A stretch of DNA of 64,000 nucleotides from Periconia sp. R9002. Lineage: Eukaryota; Ascomycota; Dothideomycetes; Pleosporales; Periconiaceae. Shown piece after piece: positions 36,643 through 48,728 of the stretch. The notes under the pieces were generated by a model, which saw nothing but the letters and a program-made list of their open reading frames with translations, was not told where the DNA came from and did no database searches. The DNA is taken from NCBI GenBank assembly GCA_023627715.1, contig JAMAHW010000104.1, positions 62,001 to 126,000 on the forward strand. Reading direction: 5' to 3'. Position 1 is the stretch's first letter, and each line of letters opens with the position of its first letter. The translations under genes and the position numbers were made by a program.

Positions 36643-36951
36643 AAGAAAACCCGTGGATGCTGATGATGATAGTGTCCTGAGAAGAGAATCATTTTACATC
36701 CTCCAGAAGCTTCTGCATTTCCTCGAATGGTATATTTCCGGCACTTAAGCGTTTTCATTCCACTGTTCTGGAAGAATCGTGGAATGTTTCGGGAAGGCGT
36801 TAATGCCAAGGGAACCCGAATGCGGTGACGAGACGGGCCAACCCACGTGGGAGATCTAAGGAGCACAAAGAGTTGACTACCGTAGCATAGCGGGGTTTCA
36901 TTCTAGAAGCAAAGAACATCAAGGATCCCACGCAAGGAGAACAATAGGCCG
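36643..36951. other. Short intergenic region
   Basis: About 0.3 kb between two minus-strand genes: the 3' end of the helicase gene and the promoter, possibly a 5' exon, of the hypothetical gene at 35518-36642. Nothing else is seen. Confidence 0.5.
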
Positions 36952-39053
36952 TCAGGCAAAGTGCTCTGCAGACAAAGGCCCGACTTTGACTTGACCTTGC
37001 AGTCGCTTCTGCATTGTATCAGTCTTGTCCCTGGCGCGATTTGCCATACGCTGTTTAGTCTGTGCTTTCTCATATCGTCCTTTGGTACCGTGCTTGATCC
37101 TCGTGATCATATCGCCCGCCTTTCCTTTGGTTAGGTCATCGGGTTTCAACTTATCCTCTTCAGGGCGGAATTTATTTAAAAAGTCAATCTGCGACTGGGA
37201 CGCCTTGCCACGGCGCCAGGCTTGGTTCTTCGCGATCCATATATACTCAAAAGTCTCTACGGCGAAGGTATCAGCAGCATGGACAATGTGATCAAACGTG
37301 TCCCCCTGTGCAATCACCCGCGGAGTTGCATACGGGCTTTTATACTTCACGTTTGAAGGCAGCTTCCAATAATACTTTGCACGATATCCCTCATCCTCTT
37401 GATCAAGTGGTTCAATGAGCAGGTAGTTGCCGGAATTAGTGGTCAAGATGAACTTGCCATCCCCAACTGCTACCCAAGCAAGCTCGCTAATGCGTCGAAT
37501 GGCTTGATCACCCGACGAATCCGCAAGGAGGTCATGGACTGAGTCATAATCTGTAAATACCACAGAACCGGGAACTCTCCTCGTGGCCACTGCTCTCTGT
37601 GTATCGGCAGCCTTTTCTTCGCGGATTTTCTCTTCTTCCTGGCGTTCTTTCAACTCCTTCATCTCTTTGGTGTCGGCTTGTTCCACAATTTCGGAGGGGT
37701 CTAAACCGAAGAGAGTTGGTGTTGATACGACACCAGTGCTCAAAGCCGACACCATATCGATGATGTGACAGTTTTCCTTGCCTTTGTGCAACCGCATTCC
37801 TCGTCCTATCATTTGAACAAGTAGATTGCGTGATTTAGTTGGCCGCGCCAACAGGACGCAGTCGATATTCGGTATATCTGTGCCTTCTGTGAAAACTCCG
37901 CAATTAAGAAGGACTGGAAATTCGCCATTGCGGAAGGCATCTACCCTAGCGCTACGGATCTTAGTCGGTGTGTCGCCCGTCACAAACTGGGCCTCGATTC
38001 CAAACTTTCGGAAGGTTGCGGTCAGGTTTGTGACATGGCTGAGGTCGACACAGAAGATGATGGTCGATTTGCGCTCTTTCGCCTTTGTAAGCCATGATTT
38101 GACTACCAGCTGATTTGTCTCTTCAGTGTTGATGGCTTTTGAGAGCGCACCCGTCCGAAAGTCACCGTTAGCTCCAGTACCCACTTTATCCAAATCAGCC
38201 TTCATCTCCACTGTGGTAAATATGACATCCGAAAGCCAATTCTCCTCAATCATGTCAAGATAATCCCTACTCATGTCAGAAGATAGCCGTCAGATGTGGC
38301 AGGTGTCGCACATACCTGTGGTATACTATGTGATCAATGACAGTTCCCAGTCTGCGTCCATCAAAGCGTGAGAATGTAGCAGAAACGCCGACCAGAGCGG
38401 GGACCTGGGCATTGGTCCAATCGACAGTATGCCGCAAGCCAAAATGCTCCATCAATTCTAGATATTTCTGGCTCACGATGTGATGTGCCTCATCTACCAA
38501 CACAAGCTTGAACTTGGAAGGATCGAACTTGAGCAGCCTATCCCCAGACGTTATACTCTGTATGGAGGCCACGGTAATATCAGCAGCGCCCGAAGCTTGA
38601 TGTTTGCCCATTTCAATGTCGACATGTTTGTCAGGATACGTCAGAGTACAGTGCCGAGCGGCCTGCTCCACCAGCTCTCGACGATGAGCAAGAATGAGCG
38701 TCTGAGTGGCATCTTCGACAGGTGGAATGCGATCGATGAGGTGAGTGAAGATAACCTGAGTGTTATCAGCAAGGGTTCCATATCGCGTATTCCGTATCAC
38801 CTACAGTTTTGCCAGATCCTGTTGCGAGAGATACGCCCAGCCGCTTATGGCCTTTCTGGAGGTAGGATAGTACCGACTGAATGCATTCCTCCTGGTACTC
38901 GCGGAGGGTGATCTGAAGAGAAGTGGTGGCGGTGGGGGGATTCTCCGCAGCAGGTGCTTTAGCGGCTATGGACGCACATCTAAATGATTGACGAACAAAC
39001 AGCCGGGCTGGCTGCCGGAATGCATTCACCGCAAAGCGAGGAAAGCGATGCAT
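36952..39053 (-). CDS. irc3: Mitochondrial DEAD/DEAH-type helicase, Irc3-like
   Basis: SF2 DNA helicase or translocase of the Irc3/ERCC3-like group, acting in mitochondrial DNA maintenance by analogy with yeast. Three exons (39053-38805, 38755-38316, 38269-36952) give about 668 aa with matching phases. The N-terminus is Arg-rich and lacks acidic residues ([19 protein letters not shown]), a typical mitochondrial presequence. Helicase motifs in order: LREYQEEC (Q/I region), SLATGSGKT (motif I, Lys at the exon 1 end), [10 protein letters not shown] (Ia), LVLVDEAHH (II, DEAH), [10 protein letters not shown] (III), [12 protein letters not shown] (IV), FTEGTDIPN (V) and [10 protein letters not shown] (VI). 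The C-terminal half is family-specific. It shares a 266-bp promoter region with the Rrn5-like gene. Confidence 0.92.
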
Positions 39054-39319
39054 CAAAGAACGCCCGGAACGAATGTAACACAGCACGTCACTACATGAGA
39101 GCGACGTCGCGACGCGTCAAAGTACATTAATCTTATCAATCTAATCTTATCGTTCGTCGATCCGACTTAGACCGAATAATCCCCGTCTTGGCATCTAAAA
39201 AGTTAAAGCCCGTCCCTCAACAGCCCGTTACTGTGTGCTTCAACATATACCATGTTGCTTTGGAAAATACTCGCAGACACAAAGCGGAAGGAAGCATCAC
39301 ACTTCATACAGCTGCCACC

Positions 39320-41371
39320 ATGAGCTCCTCGGATCTCGACTTTGCTGCAGATGAAGTCCAAGACTCGTCTTCTGACCAAGATTATCGTCTACCACCTCCC
39401 TCACGTGCTATTTCCACACCTACGTCACCCCGAAAGCGCCCTCGATCTCAATCTGGAGATCGAGCGAGGTGGCACAAAAGACACCTCCAGGGCAAATACA
39501 ACGAACTTTACCGTACTCTGTTCAACGACGATGTAAACGCAGCAGCATCTCGGTTTGTTATAGACGACTCACTCCATTTAGAAGATGGCCAATTAGGAGC
39601 TGTAAAATGGAGTGCCAATGAAAAAAAACTGTTTTTTGCTGCCCTAGAACGTCTCGGTAAAGATGATCTTCCGGGTATATCCAATGCAATCGGCACAAAG
39701 ACCACTCAAGAGACTAAACAGTTCCTTCTTGCTATTCAGGAGGCACCCTCAAAGCGAGTCGCAATTCGCGGGGATTCGAGACTCAAAATCGCTATGCAGG
39801 ATGTCCCCGCTGCTATCGAGATTAGCCGTGATTGTGAAGACAGCCTTGAACTAGCAGGCGATTCTCTGGCTTGGCTGCAGGAGTGTTTTGAAGCCAGGCA
39901 AGAGCAAACAAAGTTTGGTGACCACTGGCTTGTTACGTCTGAGTTGGCCGAGGAAATTGAAGAAGCTATACATTCAGCTCACATTCAGAACCCACTTTCT
40001 TCTCCAGGGTTTCCTGATTCTGATAATGAAAATCCAGTTGATGGCGGTATCGATTTAGCACGTCACCCACTACTGGAAGAAATACCAGAAGCTGAATTGC
40101 TCAAACCCATAGAGTTTTTAAACCTGTCAACCCATATTTTCATGAATCCTTCCACAAATGTCTCCTATCCATGGCCACACTGGACGGAGTTAAGCTCCGA
40201 CATTTCCCCAGAGCCATCAATCTACCGAACTGCTTTCAAAGATATACATAGTTTGACCATATCTCTTACTCGACGCATTGTGCAGGCTGCAATCATACAA
40301 GCCACTGCGCGAATTCGAGCATCAGGTTGGCGATTGACAAAGGGTGTTCAGCCCTTTGTCAGACCGGGAGATGTACAGACGGCTGTCGATTTGTTGGGCC
40401 TGGCTCGAGATGGGTATAAGAGGTGGGCAGGAGTTGCTAGGCGCTGTGGGCTGCAAGTCACGCGCGGTGAGGGACAGAGAGAAATTGTTCCGTGGCATGA
40501 GACTGAAGAGTATTTGGGACTCAGAGAATTTGATCCTGAATCCTTGAGTACAGATGCGGAAACAACAGGTTTTACGTCGGGCACAGATCGTGAGGATTTC
40601 CGGTCGAAAGCCATGCGTAGCGGAACCCCTATCCCTACCTCGCGCCAGGAGTCCTTAGATGACAGTGGTGGGCAAGCAGATGAGGAATCAGACAGAAGAT
40701 CTGAAAACGAGGATTCACTTTTGGATTCTGATTACCCTCCATCATACAATGGCGATTCCGATACATCTAGTCTGGCGGGATCCGTAGAAAGCGAGTTACC
40801 GCGGAACAAATATGAGGAAAAGCTAGATGCACTCGAGGCATTCGACCGAAGCACAAGTCGCCAGGGAGAGAAGCAATTATGGGGCATACTCAATGCAGGT
40901 CGCGATGTCAGGGAAGAATCACCTAGCGTGAAGAATGAGCCGGACGACAAAAATCGAACGAAACTAGCGCTCGAAACTGAAGACTGGCGAGATTGGACCC
41001 GATACCGCGCTGAATGGGAAGACTTCCTTCAACCCATCCCTAACTCAGAGTTCCTTGCTGGTCGAAAACGAAAACATGATGCGATTTTCGAAATCGGCGA
41101 CCAGAACAACACGAGTGAGAGTGATGGATCTTCCGTGGAAAGTAGAGCCAAGCGCAACTTATACAAAGCTACTACCGGCAATATCGATATACCAATACGT
41201 GGCGCTTGGAAGTATGCAGAGATCCAAGACAGGGCCGATGAACGCAGAGATCACAGTGTATTATCGGACTATTCTAGCGATGGACAAAATGTTCCAGCAC
41301 CCTCAATTGAAAGTGCCTATGGAACGCATATCTCAGACAATGGTATGAGTTTGGACGATGATCAATACTAA
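39320..41371 (+). CDS. rrn5: Rrn5-like RNA polymerase I upstream factor (SANT/Myb-like)
   Basis: Single-exon, 683 aa from the ATG at 39320; the frame is open further upstream but without an ATG. A SANT/Myb-like domain lies at about 96-140 (VKWSANEKKLFFAALERLG, then DLPGISNAIGTKTTQE). This arrangement and the long acidic C-terminal half fit Rrn5, the histone-fold/SANT subunit of the UAF complex that activates rDNA transcription by Pol I. The early region has basic stretches (SPRKRPRS), which would serve as a nuclear signal. The C-terminal 250 residues are Ser/Asp/Glu-rich and probably disordered. Assignment is by motif and layout only; another SANT-domain chromatin protein is possible. Confidence 0.72.
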   Translation: MSSSDLDFAADEVQDSSSDQDYRLPPPSRAISTPTSPRKRPRSQSGDRARWHKRHLQGKYNELYRTLFNDDVNAAASRFVIDDSLHLEDGQLGAVKWSANEKKLFFAALERLGKDDLPGISNAIGTKTTQETKQFLLAIQEAPSKRVAIRGDSRLKIAMQDVPAAIEISRDCEDSLELAGDSLAWLQECFEARQEQTKFGDHWLVTSELAEEIEEAIHSAHIQNPLSSPGFPDSDNENPVDGGIDLARHPLLEEIPEAELLKPIEFLNLSTHIFMNPSTNVSYPWPHWTELSSDISPEPSIYRTAFKDIHSLTISLTRRIVQAAIIQATARIRASGWRLTKGVQPFVRPGDVQTAVDLLGLARDGYKRWAGVARRCGLQVTRGEGQREIVPWHETEEYLGLREFDPESLSTDAETTGFTSGTDREDFRSKAMRSGTPIPTSRQESLDDSGGQADEESDRRSENEDSLLDSDYPPSYNGDSDTSSLAGSVESELPRNKYEEKLDALEAFDRSTSRQGEKQLWGILNAGRDVREESPSVKNEPDDKNRTKLALETEDWRDWTRYRAEWEDFLQPIPNSEFLAGRKRKHDAIFEIGDQNNTSESDGSSVESRAKRNLYKATTGNIDIPIRGAWKYAEIQDRADERRDHSVLSDYSSDGQNVPAPSIESAYGTHISDNGMSLDDDQY

Positions 41372-41858
41372 GAGTCGGGTTGACAAATAAGATTATAATT
41401 GAATCGAAGAATCTCGCCGGCGCATTCAAGCACCTTGACAATCAGATCAAATTGTCTGTCACCAATTTGCCAGATCGCAATCATGAACAGTGATAGTTTT
41501 AGAAGCGTACATGAACATGTTGAAGGGACCACTCCGGGGAAAAGCAATTCGCCTAACTCATTTCCACCTTCCTTTTTGGGTAAGCAGCTACCCTACTGAT
41601 CCTGTTCAACATCCCAGTACAAGTGCGTTGCCGAGCCGTGGGCTTGGTATTGCTGTCGATAAACTCCATAGACGATGAGGGGTTATCAAGTAAAGATAAC
41701 AGCTTCTAACCTTGGAGGGAAGTTCGTTTGCTGTTAACCGTACTTCCGTTGCGTCATGCACGGCTATGCAATTCTTCTTTAAAAAGCTCTGTATCTCACG
41801 TGTAATGTTGCTACATACGCATTGATGGTACCTCGTGGTTAACACTTCCTCTGAAATC
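41372..41858. other. Intergenic region
   Basis: About 0.5 kb between tandem plus-strand genes. It holds the 3' flank of the Rrn5-like gene and the promoter of the peptidase gene. No gene or repeat is recognised. Confidence 0.55.
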
Positions 41859-43401
41859 ATGCGGTCATTCTCGCTCTGGACAGTGGCTACACTGTTGACA
41901 ACGTTACATGCAAACAAACTCATTTATGAGCGTGATTTCTCAAACCCCAGCGAATACGGCTCTTGCGCGAGTGAAGCATGGCCCCCTTCAGACGTTGGAA
42001 CAGAATTGGTTCCTCAAGCACCGACTGAGGAGCTTACATCGTTACTAGACGAATTCAGCTCCGCCAACATCGAAGCGACCATTGTGAAGCTGGTCTCATT
42101 CGGAACACGCCACACTCTATCGACGCAGAATAGTACGACGCGGGGCATTGGTGCGGCGCGCGACTGGATCGAATCGCAGATGAAGAAATATGCTGAAGAG
42201 AGCGAGGGGAGGATGACCGTCACTGTGCCTAGCTACATCCAGGGCGTGGCTAGTCGGGTCCCTTTTCCTGTCAAGATTTCCAATGTAGTCGCTACCATCA
42301 AAGGGAGCGAAGAGCCGGAGAGGGTTTATGTTATGTCGGGGCATTACGACAGCCGTGTGACTGATGTATTGGATTATACCTCGGATGCGCCGGGGGCAAA
42401 CGATGATGCCAGTGGGACAGCCAGTACGTACCTAGAGGCCCGACACAATGATTGAGGATCAAACTGATTGTCGGTAGTCGCAATGGAACTCGCCAGGATT
42501 CTTGCTAAGACCAAGCCCAAGGCGACCATCATGCTGGCTGCTGTCGCAGGAGAGGAGCAAAGTCTATTTGGTACGTCGCCAGTAGCAAGCATCAATACCT
42601 GAAAGCAACCAACTAACACGAACAGGCTCTACATTCTTCGCCCAGACCCTGAAGAATTCCAGTACGAACGTGGAAGCCATGCTCAACTGTGATATCGTAG
42701 GCTCCTCAACCGGCGATCGCGGTCAGAAAGACCCCTATACTATCCGCGCATTTGCACAAGGCCCTCCTCCCAGCGAAGACGCTACCACTGCTGCACGGCG
42801 ACTTCAAGTCGGAGGCGAAAACGACTCACCTGCTCGACAACTCGCGCGTTTCTCCAGTGAAGTCGCATCAAACTCCGCCACTAACATGTCTATCGCTATT
42901 ATCTACCGACTCGATCGCTTTCTCCGCGGCGGAGACCACAGACCGTTCTTGGAGGCTGGATATCCTGCGATCAGGTATACGGAACCCAATGAGAACTTCG
43001 ATCATCAGCACCAGGATCTGAGAACTGTGAATGGTACCGTGTACGGCGATCTCATTGAATTCGTGGACTTCGAATACACGGCCCGTGTTGGCAAGGTAAA
43101 CCTAGCAACTCTATGGAGTCTCTCCGAAGCCCCCGGCCTCGTCCGCAACGTGACCGTCGACACCACCGCACTCGACAACAACACGCGCTTGAAATGGATC
43201 TTATCGAACAGCACGAGCGTCAAGAGTTACGAAGTGGTGTGGAGACCGACTACGGCCAGCCTGTGGACCCATGCTCTGGATGTTGGGAAAGTGGATAGGG
43301 TCACGTTGCCGCTGAGCAAGGATAATGCCATCTTTGGTGTCAGGGCGGTGGGAACGAATGGGTACAAGAGCCCGGCTACGTACCCGTTGTTCTCGTCTTG
43401 A
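41859..43401 (+). CDS. Secreted M28-family zinc peptidase
   Basis: Three exons (41859-42423, 42478-42570, 42626-43401) give 477 aa. A signal peptide (MRSFSLWTVATLLTTLHA) directs it to the secretory route. The M28 aminopeptidase core shows the co-catalytic zinc ligands in order: His in MSGHYDSR, Asp in PGANDDASG (bridging), Glu pair in AVAGEEQSLFG (one catalytic base, one ligand), Asp in NCDIVG and His in FDHQHQD. The C-terminal 90 residues (after about 380) look like a fibronectin III-type beta domain, often appended to secreted fungal M28 enzymes. Likely role: removal of N-terminal residues from extracellular peptides. Several N-x-S/T sites fit secretion. Confidence 0.9.
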
Positions 43402-44027
43402 AGAAATGGTGCGGTTTGTGGAATGGTGAGTAGGGTGGTGGTTCTGCCCACCGCTCTTTGGGGTTGTATAAGCTAGTAGAAAAAGATTAGTTTGACCTCA
43501 TTCCCTGATTTCCCGACGAGTTATATGCGATGATGAGAATCTCATGATCGAACTAAAGTCTTACAAAAATACGCAGGAGCTGCTTATTTTCCAATCAGAA
43601 TAAGGTGCGCTACGCATGATTTCGATTTTGTGAGCAGACCGCTCTGATTTAAGTGGTACATTTCGAGCACCTGTCGCTCCATTTGTGATCATCATCGCAC
43701 GTCTGCCTGTTCTAGTGGTCAATGCCTCCTTTTATTCAACCATTCAGAGTGCCAGACGAGCGTTTGCTGTCCATGCGGGGTGAAAACTCGACCTTTCACA
43801 TAAGCATGTGCCAGCATCGAACAAGCTCCACGCAAGATATAAAGAGTGCGCGCTCCAAAGCTTCTTGACTTGACTCAGTCCTTCAACCACTTTCAACCCC
43901 TCATCTTTCATCTGCGATATCCTTGTTGTTGTAATCACATATCTTGTTGTACTTGAGCCTACCAGGCCCTCCTCTCTTACTATTGAAAAAGGTGATTGAA
44001 AAGGGTAACCAGGCATCCGTCCACGCC
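43402..44027. other. Intergenic region
   Basis: About 0.6 kb between tandem plus-strand genes; the right part is the promoter and leader of the 44028-45113 gene, with C/T-rich sequence near 43880-43980. No coding exon is seen. Confidence 0.55.
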
Positions 44028-45113
44028 ATGAACTCCCCTTACGCCCCCTTCCCAACTTCTCATCCCACCAACACACCTCCTCGCGACAGACCCGATTCCC
44101 CTCTCTTCGAGCCCATGGTCGACATGGAGCCTACCTCACCCAACTCCAACAACTCCATCAACAGCGCCCCAGAAAACACCATAACTACTTCCCAGCAAGA
44201 ATCTCCCACGGTACGTCTTTCTCGCCGCGCCGCTGCTAGCAAGAGCGACCCCAGCAACGCGAGCCCCGTCAACCCCATCACCGCGACCCGGCATCAGCGC
44301 AACACGCGGCGTCGGGCGGCCGAGAATGATCCGGAGAACCAGGAGATTGTCCGTCTGCGCGGGGAGAAGATGTCGTGGGGGGATATTGCAATGACCCTGA
44401 ATCAGTACCGACGGGACTTCGGCAAGCCTGAGGACTTCACACCTCACTCTGTGTACGGACGGTACGTTAGAAACGGACCGCGGATCGTAAACCAGCTAGG
44501 CCTTGGTTAGTATTTCCCCTTTCTTTCTATCTCTTCACATTGTTCCCTCTCTGTCGACACGGACAGCTTCAACTGATGCGCACGATCCCACCATTTCACA
44601 GGCTTCGATCCCAAAGACTACATGTACCTCCGCAACCCGCACCATCAACTTCCGGAGTCCTTCCGAGTGCAGCCGACGCAGAACTGGGGCAACGGCGTGG
44701 GCCGCAAGCGCATGCGCGGCGAAGGCAACGAAGAGCAAGAGCTCAAAGGCAACATCCGCGCCAAGATGGAAGCAAGCGCTCAACAAGCCGCGCTCGAAAC
44801 GAAAGCCACCTCCGAACTCCTCATCCAGGCCGTCAACAACGTCAATGCCGAGTACTGGGTCAACGTCGCGGATGAGATGGATCGCCTCGGGGGGAAGTAC
44901 TACGAGCCCGGCGCTTGCGAGAAGAGGTATGTTGAACTCCAGGTACAGAGACGTTTGTTGTCGAGACACCACGTGGTGTGGCGTATTGAAACATTGACAA
45001 TGTACTGTAACTACCCTAGTTGCATTTAACTAACTTTGGACCCGCGATATAGGTATCGTCAGTTGAAGCCTGAGAATGCGACGCCGAGGGCTGGTGATGA
45101 TGATGAGGAGTAA
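44028..45113 (+). CDS. Unknown protein, possible HTH/Myb-like DNA-binding
   Basis: Three exons (44028-44505, 44602-44926, 45053-45113) give 287 aa with consistent phases. The first ~90 residues are Pro/Ser/Asn-rich and disordered. A basic patch (RHQRNTRRRAAENDPE) precedes a compact helical region (IVRLRGEKMSWGDIAMTLN, then a tyrosine/arginine-rich stretch) that looks like a helix-turn-helix or Myb-like fold. The second exon is helical and charged; the last encodes a short acidic tail (GDDDEE). Probably nuclear. I cannot name a family; the DNA-binding proposal rests on the basic patch and the helix pattern. Confidence 0.65.
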
Positions 45114-46353
45114 TGTTGGAGGTTAGGATTGATGGTCCAATTTTTATTTTGGGTCACGGTTGGTTTTGTGTGAACGGAGGCGGTCGTGGTAATGAGGAAC
45201 ATCACCATTATTGAGTCTAGACTCTGTGGTCTGGCGTGACATGGGTGGATATGCATTAATTATTGGGTTGACGTGTATTGATGTAATCACATTAACAGGC
45301 TGGGTAGCCTCGGTCTTTCCTAATCACACATCAACTTGTACAGTACACTGTAGTACACACATAACCAAGAAAATTTTCATCTCCATAACTTACTCCCTGA
45401 TTTTCGATTTTCTCCACGCGGGGATAACGATGTGCGGTTCAGTGATGTCAAGTCTCTCCCTGATAGTCCTCCCGTAGTGAGGCTCCCACGCTCCCAAGTT
45501 AGTAGCATTATGCACAGACCTCTTCCATTACTCTATTGAGCATAATGGGGTTCCTAATCGGGAAAGAATTTCCATTCGTCAAATTTTTGAGTCCATTTTT
45601 TTTTGTTTTGGACATGTGCGCTTCTTCACCCTTACCCGAGGCCGCGGAGAAGTGCGCGGATGTTGTTTTTGCTGGTTAGGAAATCTTTGGTTGAGGTATC
45701 ACTAATGTTTCGATGAATGCAAGACACAAGTGCTTTTCAGGGTGAGGTTCAAGGCTAGGAGTGAATGCAGATGTGTACAAGTCCACAAGTCTACGACCCA
45801 AATAGGACGACACAATAAAACGAAAGGTTCTGCAAAAGTCTAGATGCCCAAGACGAGAGTCATGAAACTCCTGGCGGAAACAAGAACGCTCCAAATAGCA
45901 ACATTGAATTCACTAATGCTCTTGTCAGGGGTTCCATGACGGGCCTTCTCCACGTATACGCGTAACATCTCGACCACAAAAATTTACTCTGGCTCACAAT
46001 TGCATCATTACCAACGCATAGTTAATTTGGGGACCTTTGCGCATCGATCCGGCTCCTCGGTGACTCCCTGGAATATTCTAGTCAAGCGCAAACGGCCCGG
46101 CTACAACCCGGCGGTTTTTTACGTAAAGGGCCCAGTTCCCCATTCCCCGCGACACATCGTCCACCCTTGAACCTCCCACGTGCTACCTTGCTGCTTCTCC
46201 TTTATTTCAACATCATTGGGACCCTTTTTATAGGTTTTGGTTTTAAATGTTTAGATCCGCTGTCCGTTTATGAGTCTTGGCCTCCACTTTGGTTTTTCTT
46301 TTACCAAACTTTGCCGTTTGCATAAATCAAGACTCACGTCTAGAGAAAAAAAA
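45114..46353. other. Intergenic region
   Basis: About 1.2 kb with no supportable gene. It holds the 3' flank of the previous gene and the promoter of the ThrE-family gene. A CCCACGTGC E-box-like element lies near 46177. Open frames here are short and lack motifs. Confidence 0.55.
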
Positions 46354-48728
46354 ATGTCCAATTCCGATCACGAGATGAAAGACCTACAACCATCGCTGGA
46401 GCAATCACCCATCACAGAACCGCAAAACACAGAGAGCCGGAGAGTCCGCATCAACAGTCGCGCCGCCACCATTGGGCGACAGCGATTCAGCAGCGCAAGC
46501 CGCGTCGACGATGTCGAGTCACACCTCACAGGGACCTTAACCTCCAACGCAGAAGCCGACGAACTTCTGCACGCCCATAGATACGGAGCCACATCTTCAG
46601 AACCTCTTCCCAAAACCACCCCGGAAGATGATGAACATTACGCTTACTCCGGCAACTCGGAAGGAGGGCTCCTCTACCACCTCCTCAAAGCCTACAAAGC
46701 CCCCGACATGATAGATACCCCTTCCGAACCCAGCATGAGTCCGCCACGAATGCCCGAGGCTGCCAGTCGCCCGGGCTCATCCGGTAGCGCGACACCGCGC
46801 CGTGCAAATCGCAAGTGGTACGAGCAAGAAAAGGAGGACCGTTCGCACGAAACGCTCGCAACGCTTATTGGGGCTGCATCGGCATTGGCGAACCCGAATT
46901 CCACGCCCCCGAAGCAGCATTCGCATAAGCGGTCTTCGTCGAATCCATTGGCGAAGATTTTCAAGGCCAAGGAGGAACAGGGCGCGAAAATTAAGGCGCG
47001 TCTTGCTGGGATTTTGAAACGACAGGTAAGCGATTGATGATTTAATTTCTCGGGTGTACGTAGTTTTTCTAACTGCAATTCAGCAATATATATTCAAGCT
47101 GGCGAGAGCGTTGATGTTGTTCGGTGCGCCGACTCATCGGCTGGAGGAGTATTTGGCCGGGACTGCGAAACAACTCAAGACGAACGCACAGTTCCTATAT
47201 ATACCCGGTAAGTCCATCAATGCCTGCGGGTAGACTCAGATCTCGAAAAGCATTGTTGTAATCCCAGTCCAAAGATCATTCTGCTAATTGTACGAGGCTG
47301 CATATTGATATCGTATGACGACTCTGTGACCAAGACGTCCGAGGTGAAGATGGTGCGCGTCACGCAAGGTAGGTTCATCGACATATATGCCATGACGAAC
47401 CTAACTAACTAAGAACAGGCGTAAACCTAGCTAAACTAAAAGACACGCACGAAATCTACAAAGAGGTTCTGCACGATGTCATTGATCTAGACGAAGCGCT
47501 CGCCCGATTAGACGAAGTCATCAACGCGAAGGATCGTCACCCCCTGTGGCTGCGCGTGTTAATGTACGGTCTCGCAAGTACCGCCGTGTCCTGCTTCTTC
47601 AAAGCCAGACCCATCGACTTCCCCGTTATTTTCATCCTCGGGTGTATCTTGGGGTTCCTGCAGCTCGTCGTAGCTCCCTACTCTCAGACGTACAGCACCG
47701 TCTTTGAGGTTAGTGCTGCGATATTGATGACGTTCCTGTCCCGCGCCTTTGGAAGTATTCACGGCGGGAGTGTGTTTTGCTTCTCGGCACTGACGCAGAG
47801 CTCGATTGCTATGATTCTCCCAGGCTGGGTAAGCTCATCCACCCTCCTTACCAACCTTCCCCACCTAACAAAGTCCTGCAGCTCGTCCTCAGTTCATCCC
47901 TCGAACTCCAATCCAAAGCCATCGTCCCCGGCTCCATCAGGCTCGTCTACGCCATAATTTACAGCCTGTTTCTGGGATACGGCATCACAGTCGGCACCGC
48001 CATCTACGGCGCCATCGACAACAACGCAACCACCGAAACCCAGTGCCGCAATCCCATGAATCCGTACTGGAACTTCCTCATGGTGCCCCTCTACGTCTTC
48101 TTCACTACCTTCGTCGTGCAGGCAAAGTACAAGCAGATGCCCGTCATGATCGCCATTGCGCTGGTGGGCTATATAGTGAATTTCTACGCGAACATGAAGT
48201 TCAGTGCCAGTGCGCGTAAGTATCCCCCCTCTCAAAACTATAACAATCTGTGACTGACACGAATGTTTAAACAGCAATTGCCTACACTTTCGGCGCCTTC
48301 GCCATCGGCGTCCTCGCAAACCTCTACAGCCGTCTCCGCCACGGTGTCGCTGCTGCCGTCCTGCTACCTGCCGTGTACGTGCAGGTGCCGGGCAGTCTGG
48401 CCGCGAGTGGGAGTATCAATACCGCACTGCAGACGTCGTCGTCGCTTATCCGCGGTGGAGGTGACACAACGCCAGCAATCAATGCTATTGTGAGTAGTCG
48501 TCCTCCCTCTTGCTTAACCTGAGAAACTAGTTACTGATGCGAAATTTGTAGAGCTTCAACGTCGGTGCGTATAGACCGTTGCAATTCTGACTCTTTGCCG
48601 TGTACTGACGTGTCGCAACAGCTGCTTCGATGATTCAAATCGCCATCGGCATCACCGTAGGCCTCTTCATGTCTGCGCTCGTCGTCTACCCCATGGGCAA
48701 GCGACGCAGTGGTCTCTGGACCCTGTGA
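46354..48728 (+). CDS. ThrE/Prm10-family membrane transporter
   Basis: Eight exons (46354-47025, 47084-47207, 47297-47368, 47419-47828, 47882-48215, 48275-48489, 48552-48564, 48622-48728) give about 648 aa; exon 7 has only 13 nt. The first 220 residues are polar and disordered. The ThrE-type core (Pfam ThrE, formerly DUF1212) starts at FKLARALMLFGAPTHRLEEY and continues with ISYDDSVTKTSEVKMVRV, then about ten membrane helices, including VFCFSALTQSSIAMILPG and QVPGSLAASGS. Bacterial ThrE exports threonine; the yeast relative Prm10 is pheromone-regulated with unknown substrate. Likely a membrane exporter of small solutes. Confidence 0.88.
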
